A stretch of DNA of 64,000 bases from Rhizobium sp. JAB6 (GTDB taxonomy: Bacteria; Pseudomonadota; Alphaproteobacteria; Rhizobiales; Rhizobiaceae), in NCBI RefSeq assembly GCF_003024605.1, contig NZ_PYJQ01000004.1:124001-188000 (forward strand), read 5' to 3'. Shown here piece after piece: positions 18,508-26,700 of this stretch. Positions within the stretch are counted from its first letter, which is position 1. Each line of letters begins with the position of its first letter. Made by a program: the position numbers and the translations under genes. The notes beneath the pieces were generated by a model. That model ran no database searches. It was not told the origin of the DNA and was given only the letters and a program-made list of their open reading frames with translations.

Positions 18508-19068
18508 ATGAAGCAGGATAAAGCAATCGTCGTTCGCCCCTCCCGGGAGAGCGATGTGGATGCCATGCTGGCGATCTATCGCCGCCATATTCACCGCGGT
18601 GTCGAAGCCGGGGTTGATGATAGCGACACCCCGCAGCCGGACGATCTGCGCGAACGGCGCAAGAATTTGAAGGACAAACGCTTCCCGCATGTCGTTGCGA
18701 TCGATGGTGAGAAGGTGGTCGGCTATGCCTATGTGGTGCTGTTCCGCAAGCGCCCGGCCTATCGCTACACCGTTAAGCATTCGATCTATGTTCATCACGA
18801 CCATGTGGGTCAGGGCGTCGGGAGCCTGCTGATGCGCGGGCTGATCGACGCCTGCGCCGCGGCCGGTTTCCGGCAGATGATCGGCTATATCGACGCCGAC
18901 AACGCCGCGTCGCTGGCCTTGCACGAGCGCTTCGGCTTCGTTCGCGTTGGCCTGCTGCCGGCCGTTGCCTATCGCTACGGCCGCTGGGCCGATACCGTGA
19001 TGGTCCAGCGTTCGCTTGGTCCCGGCTCCACGACGCAGCCGCCTCCGCCGCCGCTCTCCACCCGCTGA
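18508..19068 (+). CDS. GNAT-family N-acetyltransferase (phosphinothricin acetyltransferase-like)
   Basis: This is an acetyl-CoA-dependent acetyltransferase of 186 aa. The GNAT fold is seen with the acetyl-CoA loop motif V-G-Q-G-V-G-S-L-L (residues 103-112) and the later IDADNAASLALHERFGFVRVG segment. These match PAT/YncA-like N-acetyltransferases. The ATG at 18508 is used because the frame opens cleanly 22 bases after the decarboxylase stop. The last 15 residues are proline-rich and not conserved in the family. Pairing with the decarboxylase suggests a small amine or amino acid substrate, but resistance to a toxic amino-acid analogue is equally possible. Confidence 0.88.
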   Translation: MKQDKAIVVRPSRESDVDAMLAIYRRHIHRGVEAGVDDSDTPQPDDLRERRKNLKDKRFPHVVAIDGEKVVGYAYVVLFRKRPAYRYTVKHSIYVHHDHVGQGVGSLLMRGLIDACAAAGFRQMIGYIDADNAASLALHERFGFVRVGLLPAVAYRYGRWADTVMVQRSLGPGSTTQPPPPPLSTR

Positions 19069-19080
19069 AGCAGAGCAGGC

Positions 19081-19392
19081 TTATACCGGCTGCTTGGCTT
19101 GAACCGGTCTGAAGCCCAGGACGAAATCGACGACCTTGGACGAAGACATTTCGCAAGGCTTGAGGGCGAGGCTTGCTCCGGAGAGCACATAGAGATTGAA
19201 GCTGACGACATCGGTGCCGCCAAGCTCCTCGCCATAAAGCCAGATCCGTTTCCCGTCAGCCGATCGTTTGACCGTCACGCCCCAGGGGCGATTTTGAACA
19301 CGCCCCTCCGAATAGCCGCCAGCCAGCTTCGCAAGCGCATGTTCGAAATCCGACAATTCGACGGGCGGCAGCTGCGGCGCGTCGTCCGTCAT
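19081..19392 (-). CDS. Hypothetical protein, 103 aa
   Basis: No family was recognised. The protein is mostly soluble, with a beta-rich look (GVTVKRSADGKRIWLYGEELGGTDVVSFNLYVLSG) and no signal peptide or membrane segment. Its start overlaps the stop of the upstream zinc-ribbon-like gene in ATGA, so the two are translationally coupled. They form a two-gene unit divergent from dinB. An alternative start lies 12 bases upstream. The ordered codon use and the coupling argue for a real gene. Confidence 0.7.
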   Translation of the reverse strand: MTDDAPQLPPVELSDFEHALAKLAGGYSEGRVQNRPWGVTVKRSADGKRIWLYGEELGGTDVVSFNLYVLSGASLALKPCEMSSSKVVDFVLGFRPVQAKQPV

Positions 19393-19565
19393 GGCGCCAG
19401 GCATTCGTCACATATGCCGCAGCCGTCCTCATCCATCTTCCTCGCCGATCGCAGCCTTCGACAGCACAGGCACGCAGTTCCATCCGATCGCGATTCCTCA
19501 TCGCGTTCGGGTGGAAGGATCTCCATCAGCAGGTCGGAAAGGGGTTCGGTTGCGATTTGGCACAT
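19389..19565 (-). CDS. Small CxxC-rich putative zinc-binding protein, 58 aa
   Basis: This short protein starts with MCQIATEPLSDLLMEILPP. It then carries two Cys pairs, CLCC and CGICDEC, spaced to form a zinc ribbon. The ATG at 19565 has SD GGAG ten bases upstream; a longer frame from 19649 has no SD. The function is unknown; a nucleic-acid or protein-binding role is possible. It is coupled to the next gene and divergent from dinB, which may or may not mean shared control. Confidence 0.65.
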   Translation of the reverse strand: MCQIATEPLSDLLMEILPPERDEESRSDGTACLCCRRLRSARKMDEDGCGICDECLAP

Positions 19566-19716
19566 CTTAAGGCTCCGTATTGGGGGATGGACAAGAGATA
19601 AGAAGCCTCGAAGACATCTCAAGGTGGCACTTGCGGATGACTGTTCCACAGCGATTTGCCCGCGTCTCCCGGGCCCGGCAAGGGAGCCGGTTTGATATCG
19701 TCATCGGGAATGATAT

Positions 19717-19731
19717 GTTCTGTATTTGTTT
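19717..19731 (+). promoter_or_regulatory. Probable LexA (SOS) box upstream of dinB
   Basis: GTTC-N7-GTTT matches the alphaproteobacterial LexA box GTTC-N7-GTTC except for the last base. It lies 55 bases before the dinB start in the divergent region, a position typical of SOS operators. Confidence 0.5.
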
Positions 19732-19786
19732 CAGCCCACAATCGAAAGGCCCATGCTGAACCTGCAGCGTGATGACCGAAATCGCC

Positions 19787-20884
19787 ATGAACGACACGAG
19801 CTCGAACCCGGTCAGAAAGATCATCCATGTCGATATGGATGCATTCTATGCATCGGTCGAGCAGCGGGACAATCCGGAGCTGCGCGGCAAGCCGCTTGCG
19901 GTCGGCGGGTCGGCGGCGCGCGGCGTCGTGGCGGCAGCAAGCTACGAGGCCCGCGCCTTCGGCGTTCATTCGGCGATGCCTTCGGTCACGGCGAAGCGGA
20001 AATGCCCCGACCTGATTTTCGTGCCGCCGCGCTTCGACGTCTACAGGGCGGTGTCGCAGCAGATCCGTGAGATCTTTGCCGAATATACTTCGATGATCGA
20101 GCCGCTGTCGCTTGACGAAGCCTATCTCGACGTCACCCGGAACCTCAAGGGTATGGAAATCGCCACCGAGATCGCGCTGGAGATCCGGACCAAGATCAAG
20201 CAGGTCACCGGTCTCAACGCCTCTGCCGGCATTTCCTACAACAAGTTCCTCGCCAAGATGGCGAGCGACCTCAACAAGCCCAATGGCCAGGCTGTCATCA
20301 CGCCGAAGAACGGGCCGGCCTTCGTCGAAATGCTTCCCGTCAAGAAATTCCATGGCGTCGGGCCGGCAACCGCCGAGCGGATGCATAAATACGGGATCGA
20401 AACCGGGCTGGATCTGAAATCGAAATCGCTCGCCTTCCTCCAGGAGCATTTCGGAAAAGCGGGTCCCTATTTCTACGGTATTGCCCGTGGCATCGACGAG
20501 CGCCCGGTAAAACCGGATCGGATCCGCAAATCCATCGGGGCGGAAGATACGTTCGCCGTAGATATCGACGATCTCGCGCGGGCGACGGCGGAGCTCCAGC
20601 CACTTGCGCAGAAGGTTTGGCGCTACTGCGAAACAGGCGGCTTCAGCGCCAAGACGGTGACCGTGAAGATCAAATATTCGGACTTCACCCAGGCGACGCG
20701 CAGTCGGACAAGCTCCTTGCCGGTCGTCGGCGTCGGCGCCGTTCTTGAGACAGCGTCGGGGCTTCTGGCCACCGTCCATCCGTTCACGCGACCGATCCGG
20801 CTGCTCGGCATTACGCTTTCGTCTTTGACGAACGAAGAGGCCGATACTGGGAGATCACAGCCTCAGCTCGATCTCGGCATCTGA
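19787..20884 (+). CDS. dinB: DNA polymerase IV (Y-family)
   Basis: This is an error-prone translesion DNA polymerase, 365 aa from the ATG at 19787; a start at 19772 is also possible. Catalytic carboxylates are Asp16 and Asp18 in VDMDAFYASVEQ, and the Asp-Glu pair in PLSLDEAYLDV near residue 110. The helix-hairpin-helix region (KFHGVGPATAERM) is near residue 187, followed by the little-finger domain. The C-terminal clamp-binding peptide is not obvious; the end is QPQLDLGI, which resembles a beta-clamp motif (QLxLxx). A probable LexA box upstream suggests DNA-damage induction. Confidence 0.95.
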   Translation: MNDTSSNPVRKIIHVDMDAFYASVEQRDNPELRGKPLAVGGSAARGVVAAASYEARAFGVHSAMPSVTAKRKCPDLIFVPPRFDVYRAVSQQIREIFAEYTSMIEPLSLDEAYLDVTRNLKGMEIATEIALEIRTKIKQVTGLNASAGISYNKFLAKMASDLNKPNGQAVITPKNGPAFVEMLPVKKFHGVGPATAERMHKYGIETGLDLKSKSLAFLQEHFGKAGPYFYGIARGIDERPVKPDRIRKSIGAEDTFAVDIDDLARATAELQPLAQKVWRYCETGGFSAKTVTVKIKYSDFTQATRSRTSSLPVVGVGAVLETASGLLATVHPFTRPIRLLGITLSSLTNEEADTGRSQPQLDLGI

Positions 20885-20971
20885 AGGGGGCTGATCCGCC
20901 ATCGGGGATATACTCGGCGCTCCCCTTGGTCGAGCAGGGCAATCGCGTATGAGCCGGATCGGCGTGGGAAA

Positions 20972-20998
20972 CTCCTTCTCCCCCACGGGAAGAAGGAG
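20972..20998 (+). terminator. Hairpin downstream of dinB, in a Rhizobium-like repeat
   Basis: CTCCTTCT-N11-AGAAGGAG is a perfect 8-bp inverted repeat 88 bases after dinB. It lies within sequence that resembles short intergenic repeats. It lacks a clear T-tract. It lies in the convergent region with the XRE regulator gene. Confidence 0.45.
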
Positions 20999-21058
20999 AC
21001 GAGGCCGGCACTGGCCATGCATGGGGTTCCTCCTTTCACGATCTGCCAGCACTACCGC

Positions 21059-21934
21059 TCAGGAAGCCCTCCTCCGCTTCATCATCGCGTTCAGCTTTTC
21101 CGCCCCGGCTTCGTCGACGGGCGTGTAGACGATCATGCGGTCCTCATTGCTGGGTCTTGCCCACCAATTGTTGGATTGCAGCGGCAGGATCGTGCCATCC
21201 GCCAGCCGGAAACGCTTGACGGTATTCTCGATGCCTTTGAGTTGATAGCGATCCCATACGATCCGGAACTGATCGGAAGCGCTCATATAGCGTTCCAATT
21301 GCCGCTCCCAGCTTGGATCATCGAGATGCTCAGCCATGGAGGCACGAAACAGCGCTGCCATATTGGCCAGCATCTCGTCGGGATCGGCCTGGCTTGCGCG
21401 CCAGGCAGGATTGACGAGGGATAGATAGATGCAGTTCCGGTCCTCGGGTGGAATGGCATCGAGATCGACGCCGACGAGGCGGCGATAGGCCTCGTTGAAG
21501 CCTCGTATATTGTAGCGCTTCGTCTGTATAAGAGCGGGATAGGGACAGAGATGATCGAGAATGCGCTGGCTGGCTTCGGTCAGCGGCTCGCAGGCGCGCG
21601 GATTTTCGAGCCGGGGCGGGACCGGCAGATTGGCCAATCTGAACAGGTGCTCCGTCTCGACGTCGTTGAATTCCAAAGCATGCGCGACCGAGAGCAGCAC
21701 GCGCGGCGACACGCGGATCGGGCGACCCTGCTCCAGCTTGGTGTACCAGGTAATGCCGATATCGGCTCGCGACGCCACTTCCTCCCGCCGCAATCCGGGT
21801 GTACGAATCCGCCCTGCCCGACCAAGTCCCAATCTTTGCGGATCGAGGGTTTCCCGCCGTCTTCGCAACATCTCGCCGAGTTCCTGTGCCCGCGAAAGCA
21901 CCTGATTGGGAACCATATCGAGCGTTCCGTGCAT
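21059..21934 (-). CDS. XRE-family regulator with MmyB-like ligand domain
   Basis: This is a transcription factor of 291 aa. The N-terminal helix-turn-helix includes the RIRTPGLRREEVASRADI and WYTKLEQGRPIRVSPRVL segments (about residues 40-85). The MmyB-like sensor domain (about 110-285), with DPDEMLANMAALFRA and NWWARPSNEDRMIVYTP, follows. Members of this family often control a neighbouring transporter or reductase gene. The ATG at 21934 has a good SD (AGAAGGAAA); the longer frame from 21955 does not. It is divergent from a DHA2 efflux gene with repeats in between, so it probably represses that pump and senses a small molecule. Confidence 0.92.
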   Translation of the reverse strand: MHGTLDMVPNQVLSRAQELGEMLRRRRETLDPQRLGLGRAGRIRTPGLRREEVASRADIGITWYTKLEQGRPIRVSPRVLLSVAHALEFNDVETEHLFRLANLPVPPRLENPRACEPLTEASQRILDHLCPYPALIQTKRYNIRGFNEAYRRLVGVDLDAIPPEDRNCIYLSLVNPAWRASQADPDEMLANMAALFRASMAEHLDDPSWERQLERYMSASDQFRIVWDRYQLKGIENTVKRFRLADGTILPLQSNNWWARPSNEDRMIVYTPVDEAGAEKLNAMMKRRRAS

Positions 21935-21960
21935 TTTCCTTCTCCAGCCTGACACTTCTT

Positions 21961-21997
21961 ATACCAGTCTAAACAGGTATCTTGTACCAGTTTAACA
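21961..21997. promoter_or_regulatory. Repeated operator-like sites between the XRE regulator and efflux genes
   Basis: TACCAGTCTAAACA (21962-21975) recurs as TACCAGTTTAACA (21985-21997), 23 bases apart, about two helical turns. The first copy also sits inside the inverted repeat ATACC-N10-GGTAT (21961-21980). This is a likely binding array for the divergent XRE regulator. Confidence 0.5.
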
Positions 21998-22047
21998 TGA
22001 GTGTAGAACGCTGTGGACTCAGTTTTGGAAATACTTTGAGGTCCCCC

Positions 22048-23499
22048 ATGTCATCCGCACCAATCCGGCTCGGCCAGTTCGGCCTGCTGATCCTGCTGGC
22101 CGGCCAATTGCTGCTGCAGCTCGATTTCTCCATCATCAATGTCGGCCTCGCCGCCATTTCCGCCTCGCTGCATGCCGGCGAGACCGAACTTGAACTTTTC
22201 GTCGCCGCCTATGGCGTCGCCTTTGCCGTCTGCCTGGCAATGGGTGCGCGCATGGGCGACAATTTCGGCCGCAGGCGCATGTTTGGCCTGGCCGTCCTAT
22301 TGTTCTGCCTCGCCTCCCTTCTATGCGGGGTGGCGACTTCAGTCACCTTCCTCATCGTTGCGCGCGCTCTGCAGGGAATTGCGGCTGCACTCATGGTGCC
22401 GCAGGTGCTGGCGACCATCCATGTCAGCCTGACGGGGCGCGATCACGCCCGCGCCGTCTCGCTCTATAGCGCGATCGGCGGCATCGCCTTCATCGTCGGC
22501 CAGGTTCTTGGCGGCTTCCTCATCTCGGCCGATATTGCCGGCTCCGGCTGGCGCAGCATCTTCCTCATCAATCTGCCGGTCTGCATCCTGATCCTGCTCA
22601 GCGTGTGGCGGCATGTTCCAGAAACGCGTGGCCAAGGCAGGGTTCCGGTCGACTGGTCGGGCATGATCACGCTGGCGCTTCTGACTTTATCGGTCCTGCT
22701 GCCGACCGCGCTCGGCCCATCGCTCCACTGGAACTGGCTTTGCCTGCTCGGCTTCGTGCCGATCCTGCCGCTGGTGGCGCTTCTTTGGCGCATCGAACGC
22801 GGCAAGGAGGCGCGCGGCGCCTTCCCGATCCTGCCGCCTTCGCTCACACGCATCTCCAGCATGCGCTTCGGAGGGCTGATCGCCATACTCTTCTTCACCT
22901 GCTGGAGCGGCTTCATGTTCGTCTTCGCTCTTACCTTGCAGGCGGGCGCCGGGCTGACACCGCTGCAATCAGGCAATGCCTTGATTGCGCTCGGCGGCTC
23001 CTATTTCGTCTCGGCCGCTTTTGTGACACCTCGCCTTGCAAGCATACGCCGCGAGCTCATACTGGCGATGGGCTGCATGATCCAGATGACAGGGCTTGCG
23101 CTGCTCATCGTGACGCTCGAAACGGTCTGGCCGCAACCCGGCGTCATCAACCTCATTCCATCCACCGTGCTGATCGGCTTCGGCCAGGCGCTCATCGTCA
23201 ACAGCTTCTACCGGCTGGGGCTGGCGGACGTGCCGCATGAACATGCCGGCGCCGGCAGCGCCATGCTCGCGACCATGCAACAAGTGTCGCTGGGTCTCGG
23301 GCCGGCGATCCTGGGGGCGGTCTTTGCCCAGGTACTGCAATATTCCAGCGCCTATCTCTCCGCCGGGGTAACAGCGATCGCCGTCGAACTCGGGCTGATG
23401 GCCATCCTGCTGGTGGCCACGCTTCTGCGATTGGCACGGCAGCGCAGCCGATCTGAAGACGCCGAGATCGACGACACCCTCATCGTCGCGCCCGAATGA
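22048..23499 (+). CDS. MFS transporter, DHA2 (EmrB/QacA) family
   Basis: This is an inner-membrane drug:H+ antiporter-type protein, 483 aa, with about 14 hydrophobic segments. Family signs are the first-helix residues QLDFSIINVGLAAIS (motif D1) and the MGARMGDNFGRRRMF motif A after the second helix. The motif C-like segment is GGIAFIVGQVLGGFLIS. The ATG at 22048 has SD GAGG; the frame from 21982 would cover the repeated operator. It is divergent from an XRE regulator and followed by a hairpin, so it is a single-gene transcript. The substrate is unknown. Confidence 0.92.
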   Translation: MSSAPIRLGQFGLLILLAGQLLLQLDFSIINVGLAAISASLHAGETELELFVAAYGVAFAVCLAMGARMGDNFGRRRMFGLAVLLFCLASLLCGVATSVTFLIVARALQGIAAALMVPQVLATIHVSLTGRDHARAVSLYSAIGGIAFIVGQVLGGFLISADIAGSGWRSIFLINLPVCILILLSVWRHVPETRGQGRVPVDWSGMITLALLTLSVLLPTALGPSLHWNWLCLLGFVPILPLVALLWRIERGKEARGAFPILPPSLTRISSMRFGGLIAILFFTCWSGFMFVFALTLQAGAGLTPLQSGNALIALGGSYFVSAAFVTPRLASIRRELILAMGCMIQMTGLALLIVTLETVWPQPGVINLIPSTVLIGFGQALIVNSFYRLGLADVPHEHAGAGSAMLATMQQVSLGLGPAILGAVFAQVLQYSSAYLSAGVTAIAVELGLMAILLVATLLRLARQRSRSEDAEIDDTLIVAPE

Positions 23500-23538
23500 T
23501 CGGACGGTTACCTTCAACAATCGGTTGATCAATAGCAT

Positions 23539-23562
23539 GTCCGGCCTGGTGACAGACCGGAC
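23539..23562 (+). terminator. Hairpin after the DHA2 efflux gene
   Basis: GTCCGGCCTG-GTGA-CAGACCGGAC forms a 10-bp stem with one mismatch and a 4-base loop, 40 bases after the stop codon. Confidence 0.5.
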
Positions 23563-23900
23563 TTGCAGGCATGAACCTCGTCTTCCACCGGATGCGGCTA
23601 CGCCGGCAGCTGGAAGACCCGATTGGCGATCAGGACGATGGCAACGCCGCCGGCCGGCCCCAGATAGGGAAGACTTCCTGCCTTCCTGACACCCAGATCC
23701 TGTCCGACCAGATCGAGATCATTCATTGCGCCTGCCGGCAACCTGCTTCCTCGGTCGGCTTATCGGCGTCCTATGGTTTCCATCATCGGATCAGAACAGA
23801 ATGCTAACGTGACCTTCCGGCTCAGAAAGACAGGTCGTTCTTTTTCTACTAGTTTATAGAATATTCGTACCTGGCGTGCCCTCAATCCGAAGTCACGATT
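23563..23900. other. Intergenic region with no confident gene
   Basis: This 338-base stretch separates the efflux gene from pit (convergent). The only notable frame is a 42-codon minus-strand ORF (23598-23726) starting MNDLDLVGQDLG and ending in a hydrophobic tail, GGVAIVLIANRVFQLPA. It has no strong SD and may be a decayed gene tail. Nothing else is recognised. Confidence 0.4.
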
Positions 23901-24905
23901 CTATCCGGCCCAATTCGTCATCCAATAGGCGAGCGCCGAGATGGCAGCCGCGGCCGGAAGGGTTATTACCCAAGCGATGACAATATTACCCGCCAATCCC
24001 CAGCGCACCGCGGAGACGCGCCGCGCTGCGCCGACGCCGATGATAGCGCCCGTGATCGTATGGGTGGTTGAGACCGGGATGCCGAGCCATGTCGCGGCAA
24101 ACAGCGTCAAAGCACCGCCCGTCTCGGCACAGAAACCCTGCATTGGATTGAGCCTGGTGATCTTCGAACCCATCGTATGCACGATCCGCCAGCCGCCAAA
24201 CAGCGTCCCGAGCGCCATCGCCGACTGACAGGACAATACGACCCAAAGGGGTACATGGAACTGCGCTCCGGTATGACCCTGGGAATAGAGCAGAACGGCG
24301 ATGATTCCCATCGTCTTCTGAGCGTCGTTTCCGCCATGACCAAGGGAATAGAGGGAGGCGGAGACGAATTGCAGTACGCGGAAGGTGCTGTCGACGGCGA
24401 AGGGCGTCTGGCGAACGAATATCCAAGTCACGCACAGCACCAGGAAAAGTGCGAGAATGAAGCCCAGCAGAGGAGACATGACGATGGCGCCGGCTGTCTT
24501 CAGCAAGCCCGACCAGACAATGGCACCCATGCCGATTTTAGCCAGGCCCGCGCCGACAAGGCCGCCGACCAGCGCATGGGATGAACTTGATGGAATGCCG
24601 AAAACCCAGGTCACGATGTTCCAGACAATCGCCCCCATCAGGGCGGCGAAGATGACCTGCGGCGTGACGATGTTGGGATCGATAATGCCGGTGCCGAGGG
24701 TTTCGGCAACGTGAAGCCCGAAGAAAAGGAAGGCGATAAAATTGAAGAATGCAGCCCATAGCACGGCATATTGCGGCCGCAGAACCCGTGTCGAGACGAT
24801 GGTGGCAATGGAATTGGCAGCATCGTGCAGTCCGTTCAAAAAGTCGAAGAACAATGCCACCGCAATGAGACCCGCCAGCAGCGGAAAAGCGAGCGTGGCC
24901 TCCAT
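23901..24905 (-). CDS. pit: Low-affinity inorganic phosphate transporter
   Basis: This is an inner-membrane phosphate (metal-phosphate)/H+ symporter of the PitA/PHO4 family, 334 aa, the short bacterial type. Both family repeats are visible: the N-terminal one has FDFLNGLHDAANSIATIV, and the C-terminal one has the PVSTTHTITGAIIGVGAARR region. Hydrophobic segments cover most of the protein. The start overlaps the stop of the DUF47 gene upstream, so the pair is co-translated. In Sinorhizobium the corresponding orfA-pit operon is known to be repressed by PhoB in low phosphate; a PHO box is present upstream here. Confidence 0.95.
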   Translation of the reverse strand: MEATLAFPLLAGLIAVALFFDFLNGLHDAANSIATIVSTRVLRPQYAVLWAAFFNFIAFLFFGLHVAETLGTGIIDPNIVTPQVIFAALMGAIVWNIVTWVFGIPSSSSHALVGGLVGAGLAKIGMGAIVWSGLLKTAGAIVMSPLLGFILALFLVLCVTWIFVRQTPFAVDSTFRVLQFVSASLYSLGHGGNDAQKTMGIIAVLLYSQGHTGAQFHVPLWVVLSCQSAMALGTLFGGWRIVHTMGSKITRLNPMQGFCAETGGALTLFAATWLGIPVSTTHTITGAIIGVGAARRVSAVRWGLAGNIVIAWVITLPAAAAISALAYWMTNWAG

Positions 24906-25543
24906 CAGACGTTCTCGATCACAATGCCGCTGATTTCATTGGCGACATCTTCGAACCGGTCGACGACCTTCTCCAACTCACCATAGATCTCGCTGCCGAT
25001 GATATAGCCCATGGGGTTCGTTGCGCCATGCCGGCGAAAGAGATCCTTCAGCCCCTGATCGTGCAATTCGTCGGAACGCTCTTCGACACCAACGATTTCT
25101 TCCGTGAGCGCGCTGAGGCGGGAGGAATTGGCGCCCATGCGATCGAGAAGCGGAATTGCATCGGCCACCAGTTTTGCCGCCTGAACGATCGCGCCGCCCA
25201 TCTCCTGCATGCCGGGATCGAAGCTATTCTGCTCGAACAGGCGGATTGTCTTGACCGTCTTGTGCATCATGTCGATCGCATCGTCCATCGACATGATGAG
25301 ATCCTTGATGTCGCCACGATCAAAAGGCGTGATGAAACTGCGCCGAACGGCAAGCAGAACTTCGCGCGTGATATTATCGGCCTCGTTCTCGAGTTCGACG
25401 ATGCGTTTGCAGTGCTGCTCGGTGTCTTTGCCGCCCAGCAGTTCGTTCAGCGCTTCTGCGGCGCTGACAATTGTACGGGAATGCCGGCCGAACAAATCGA
25501 AAAAGCGATCTTCCCGGGGCATCAGTTTACGGAACCAGTTCAC
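24905..25543 (-). CDS. DUF47 (PhoU-like) protein, partner of Pit
   Basis: This is a helical cytoplasmic protein of 212 aa from the DUF47/PhoU_div family. Acidic residues such as ELENEADNITREVL and MSMDDAIDMMH, and the later VEERSDELHDQGL, match the metal-binding motif positions E/DxxxD of the PhoU fold. In rhizobia the equivalent gene is called orfA and precedes pit. The protein is thought to regulate the transporter, but its mechanism is not settled. It is the first gene of the unit, and its start is 22 bases from a PHO box. Confidence 0.92.
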   Translation of the reverse strand: MNWFRKLMPREDRFFDLFGRHSRTIVSAAEALNELLGGKDTEQHCKRIVELENEADNITREVLLAVRRSFITPFDRGDIKDLIMSMDDAIDMMHKTVKTIRLFEQNSFDPGMQEMGGAIVQAAKLVADAIPLLDRMGANSSRLSALTEEIVGVEERSDELHDQGLKDLFRRHGATNPMGYIIGSEIYGELEKVVDRFEDVANEISGIVIENV

Positions 25544-25564
25544 TCTCGGTGCTCCGAACGTGCG

Positions 25565-25586
25565 TTGTCATAAATCCGTCATAAAT
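25565..25586. promoter_or_regulatory. PHO box near the DUF47-pit start
   Basis: TTGTCATAAAT followed directly by CCGTCATAAAT forms two 11-bp direct repeats, very close to the PhoB box CTGTCAT-N4 twice. It begins 22 bases upstream of the DUF47 start codon. That position would block the promoter or ribosome rather than activate it, consistent with PhoB repression. Confidence 0.65.
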
Positions 25587-25770
25587 GATGGAGGCCGACA
25601 TGAAAAGCCAACGTGTCCGCGAAACCGCCCGCTCCGACGGCGTCACGAGGATTGGAACGCCTGTGTAGGGGTCGTTCGGGCCTTCACCCGGCGCAAGGGC
25701 GGTGGAGAGCGGACCCAAAGGAATCGTCATGCACTCAAGCCAGCTTCCTCAACAAGAACAAGGACAACAG

Positions 25771-25795
25771 GGAACAATGACCACTGGATGTCGTT
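25771..25795 (+). promoter_or_regulatory. EcfG-type general-stress promoter of ku-ligD
   Basis: GGAAC (25771-25775), 16 bases, CGTT (25792-25795) is an exact match to the rhizobial EcfG sigma consensus. It is 27 bases before the ku start codon, so the leader would be short. Confidence 0.7.
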
Positions 25796-25822
25796 TGACT
25801 CCCGTCGAGATGGAGTTCGCCG

Positions 25823-26698
25823 ATGAGTGCGCGTGCGCAATGGAAAGGATATTTGAAGTTCGGAGAGGTCGGTTGCGCAGTTGCGCTCTATACGGCAGTT
25901 TCCACTTCCGAGCGGATTTCCTTTCACACGCTGAACCGCGCAACCGGCAATCGCGTTCGCCGGGAGTTCATGGATGGCGTGACTGGAAAGCCGGTGCCGC
26001 GCGAGGATCAGGTCAAAGGCTACGAACTCAACAAGGACGATTACATCGTCCTTGAACCCGAGGAAATTGCCGCAGCGGTGCCGGAAAGCGACAAGGTCTT
26101 GCAGATCAAGGCCTTTATGGCATGCGGCGATATCGATGACGTCTATTTCGATCGGCCATATTATCTCGCCCCTTCCACTTCTGCGAGCGAAGAGGCCTTC
26201 GCACTGATACGTGAAGGAATGCGCAAGAAGCAGGTTGCCGCTATTGCCCAAACCGTGCTGTTTCGCCGCCTGCGGACCGTCATGATCCGTGCTCACGGCA
26301 AAGGGCTGATCGCGACAGTATTGAATTTCGACTATGAGGTTCGCTCGGCAAAAGAAGCCTTCGAAGATGTGCCCGATATGAAAATCGAGGGCGAAATGCT
26401 CGATCTCGCCAAGCACATCATTACCACCAAAAAAGGCAAATTCGATCCGAGCGAATTCGACGATCGCTATGAGGCCGCGCTTGCAGAGCTGGTAAAGGCC
26501 AAGATCGAGGGCAAGAAGATTCCGCAGCGCCAGCCGGCGAAGGTCGCCAAGGTGACCGATCTCATGGAGGCTCTGCGCCAGAGCGCGGGCATGGGTGGCC
26601 AAGATAAGGCCGGCGCGAGGCAACCTGCCAGAAAATCGGGCGCGGCCTCCCGCAAGGCGGCAAAATCTTCGTCGCGGCCGCAACGCAAGGCGAGCTGA
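25823..26698 (+). CDS. ku: Ku protein, non-homologous end joining (first copy)
   Basis: This is a DNA-end-binding protein that forms a ring-shaped dimer and recruits LigD, 291 aa. The Ku core runs from residue 3 to about 250 (WKGYLKFGEVGCAVALY ... ISFHTLNRATGNRV, then KGYELNKDDYIVLEPEE). A Lys/Arg/Ser-rich tail (residues 255-291) is typical of rhizobial Ku. The start follows an EcfG-type promoter by 27 bases. ligD begins 2 bases after its stop, so the two are an operon. A second, shorter ku lies just after ligD on the opposite strand. Confidence 0.95.
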   Translation: MSARAQWKGYLKFGEVGCAVALYTAVSTSERISFHTLNRATGNRVRREFMDGVTGKPVPREDQVKGYELNKDDYIVLEPEEIAAAVPESDKVLQIKAFMACGDIDDVYFDRPYYLAPSTSASEEAFALIREGMRKKQVAAIAQTVLFRRLRTVMIRAHGKGLIATVLNFDYEVRSAKEAFEDVPDMKIEGEMLDLAKHIITTKKGKFDPSEFDDRYEAALAELVKAKIEGKKIPQRQPAKVAKVTDLMEALRQSAGMGGQDKAGARQPARKSGAASRKAAKSSSRPQRKAS

Positions 26699-26700
26699 GA

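Noticed and set aside
25600..25668. 22-codon plus-strand ORF with GGAGG before it, near the PHO box
   Set aside because: It overlaps the DUF47 control region, has no conservation evidence and could be chance; not called as a gene.
25655..25677. GGAAC-N14-CGTT near the ku promoter
   Set aside because: The spacing is 14 bases rather than 16 or 17, so it does not fit the EcfG pattern; the exact site is at 25771-25795.
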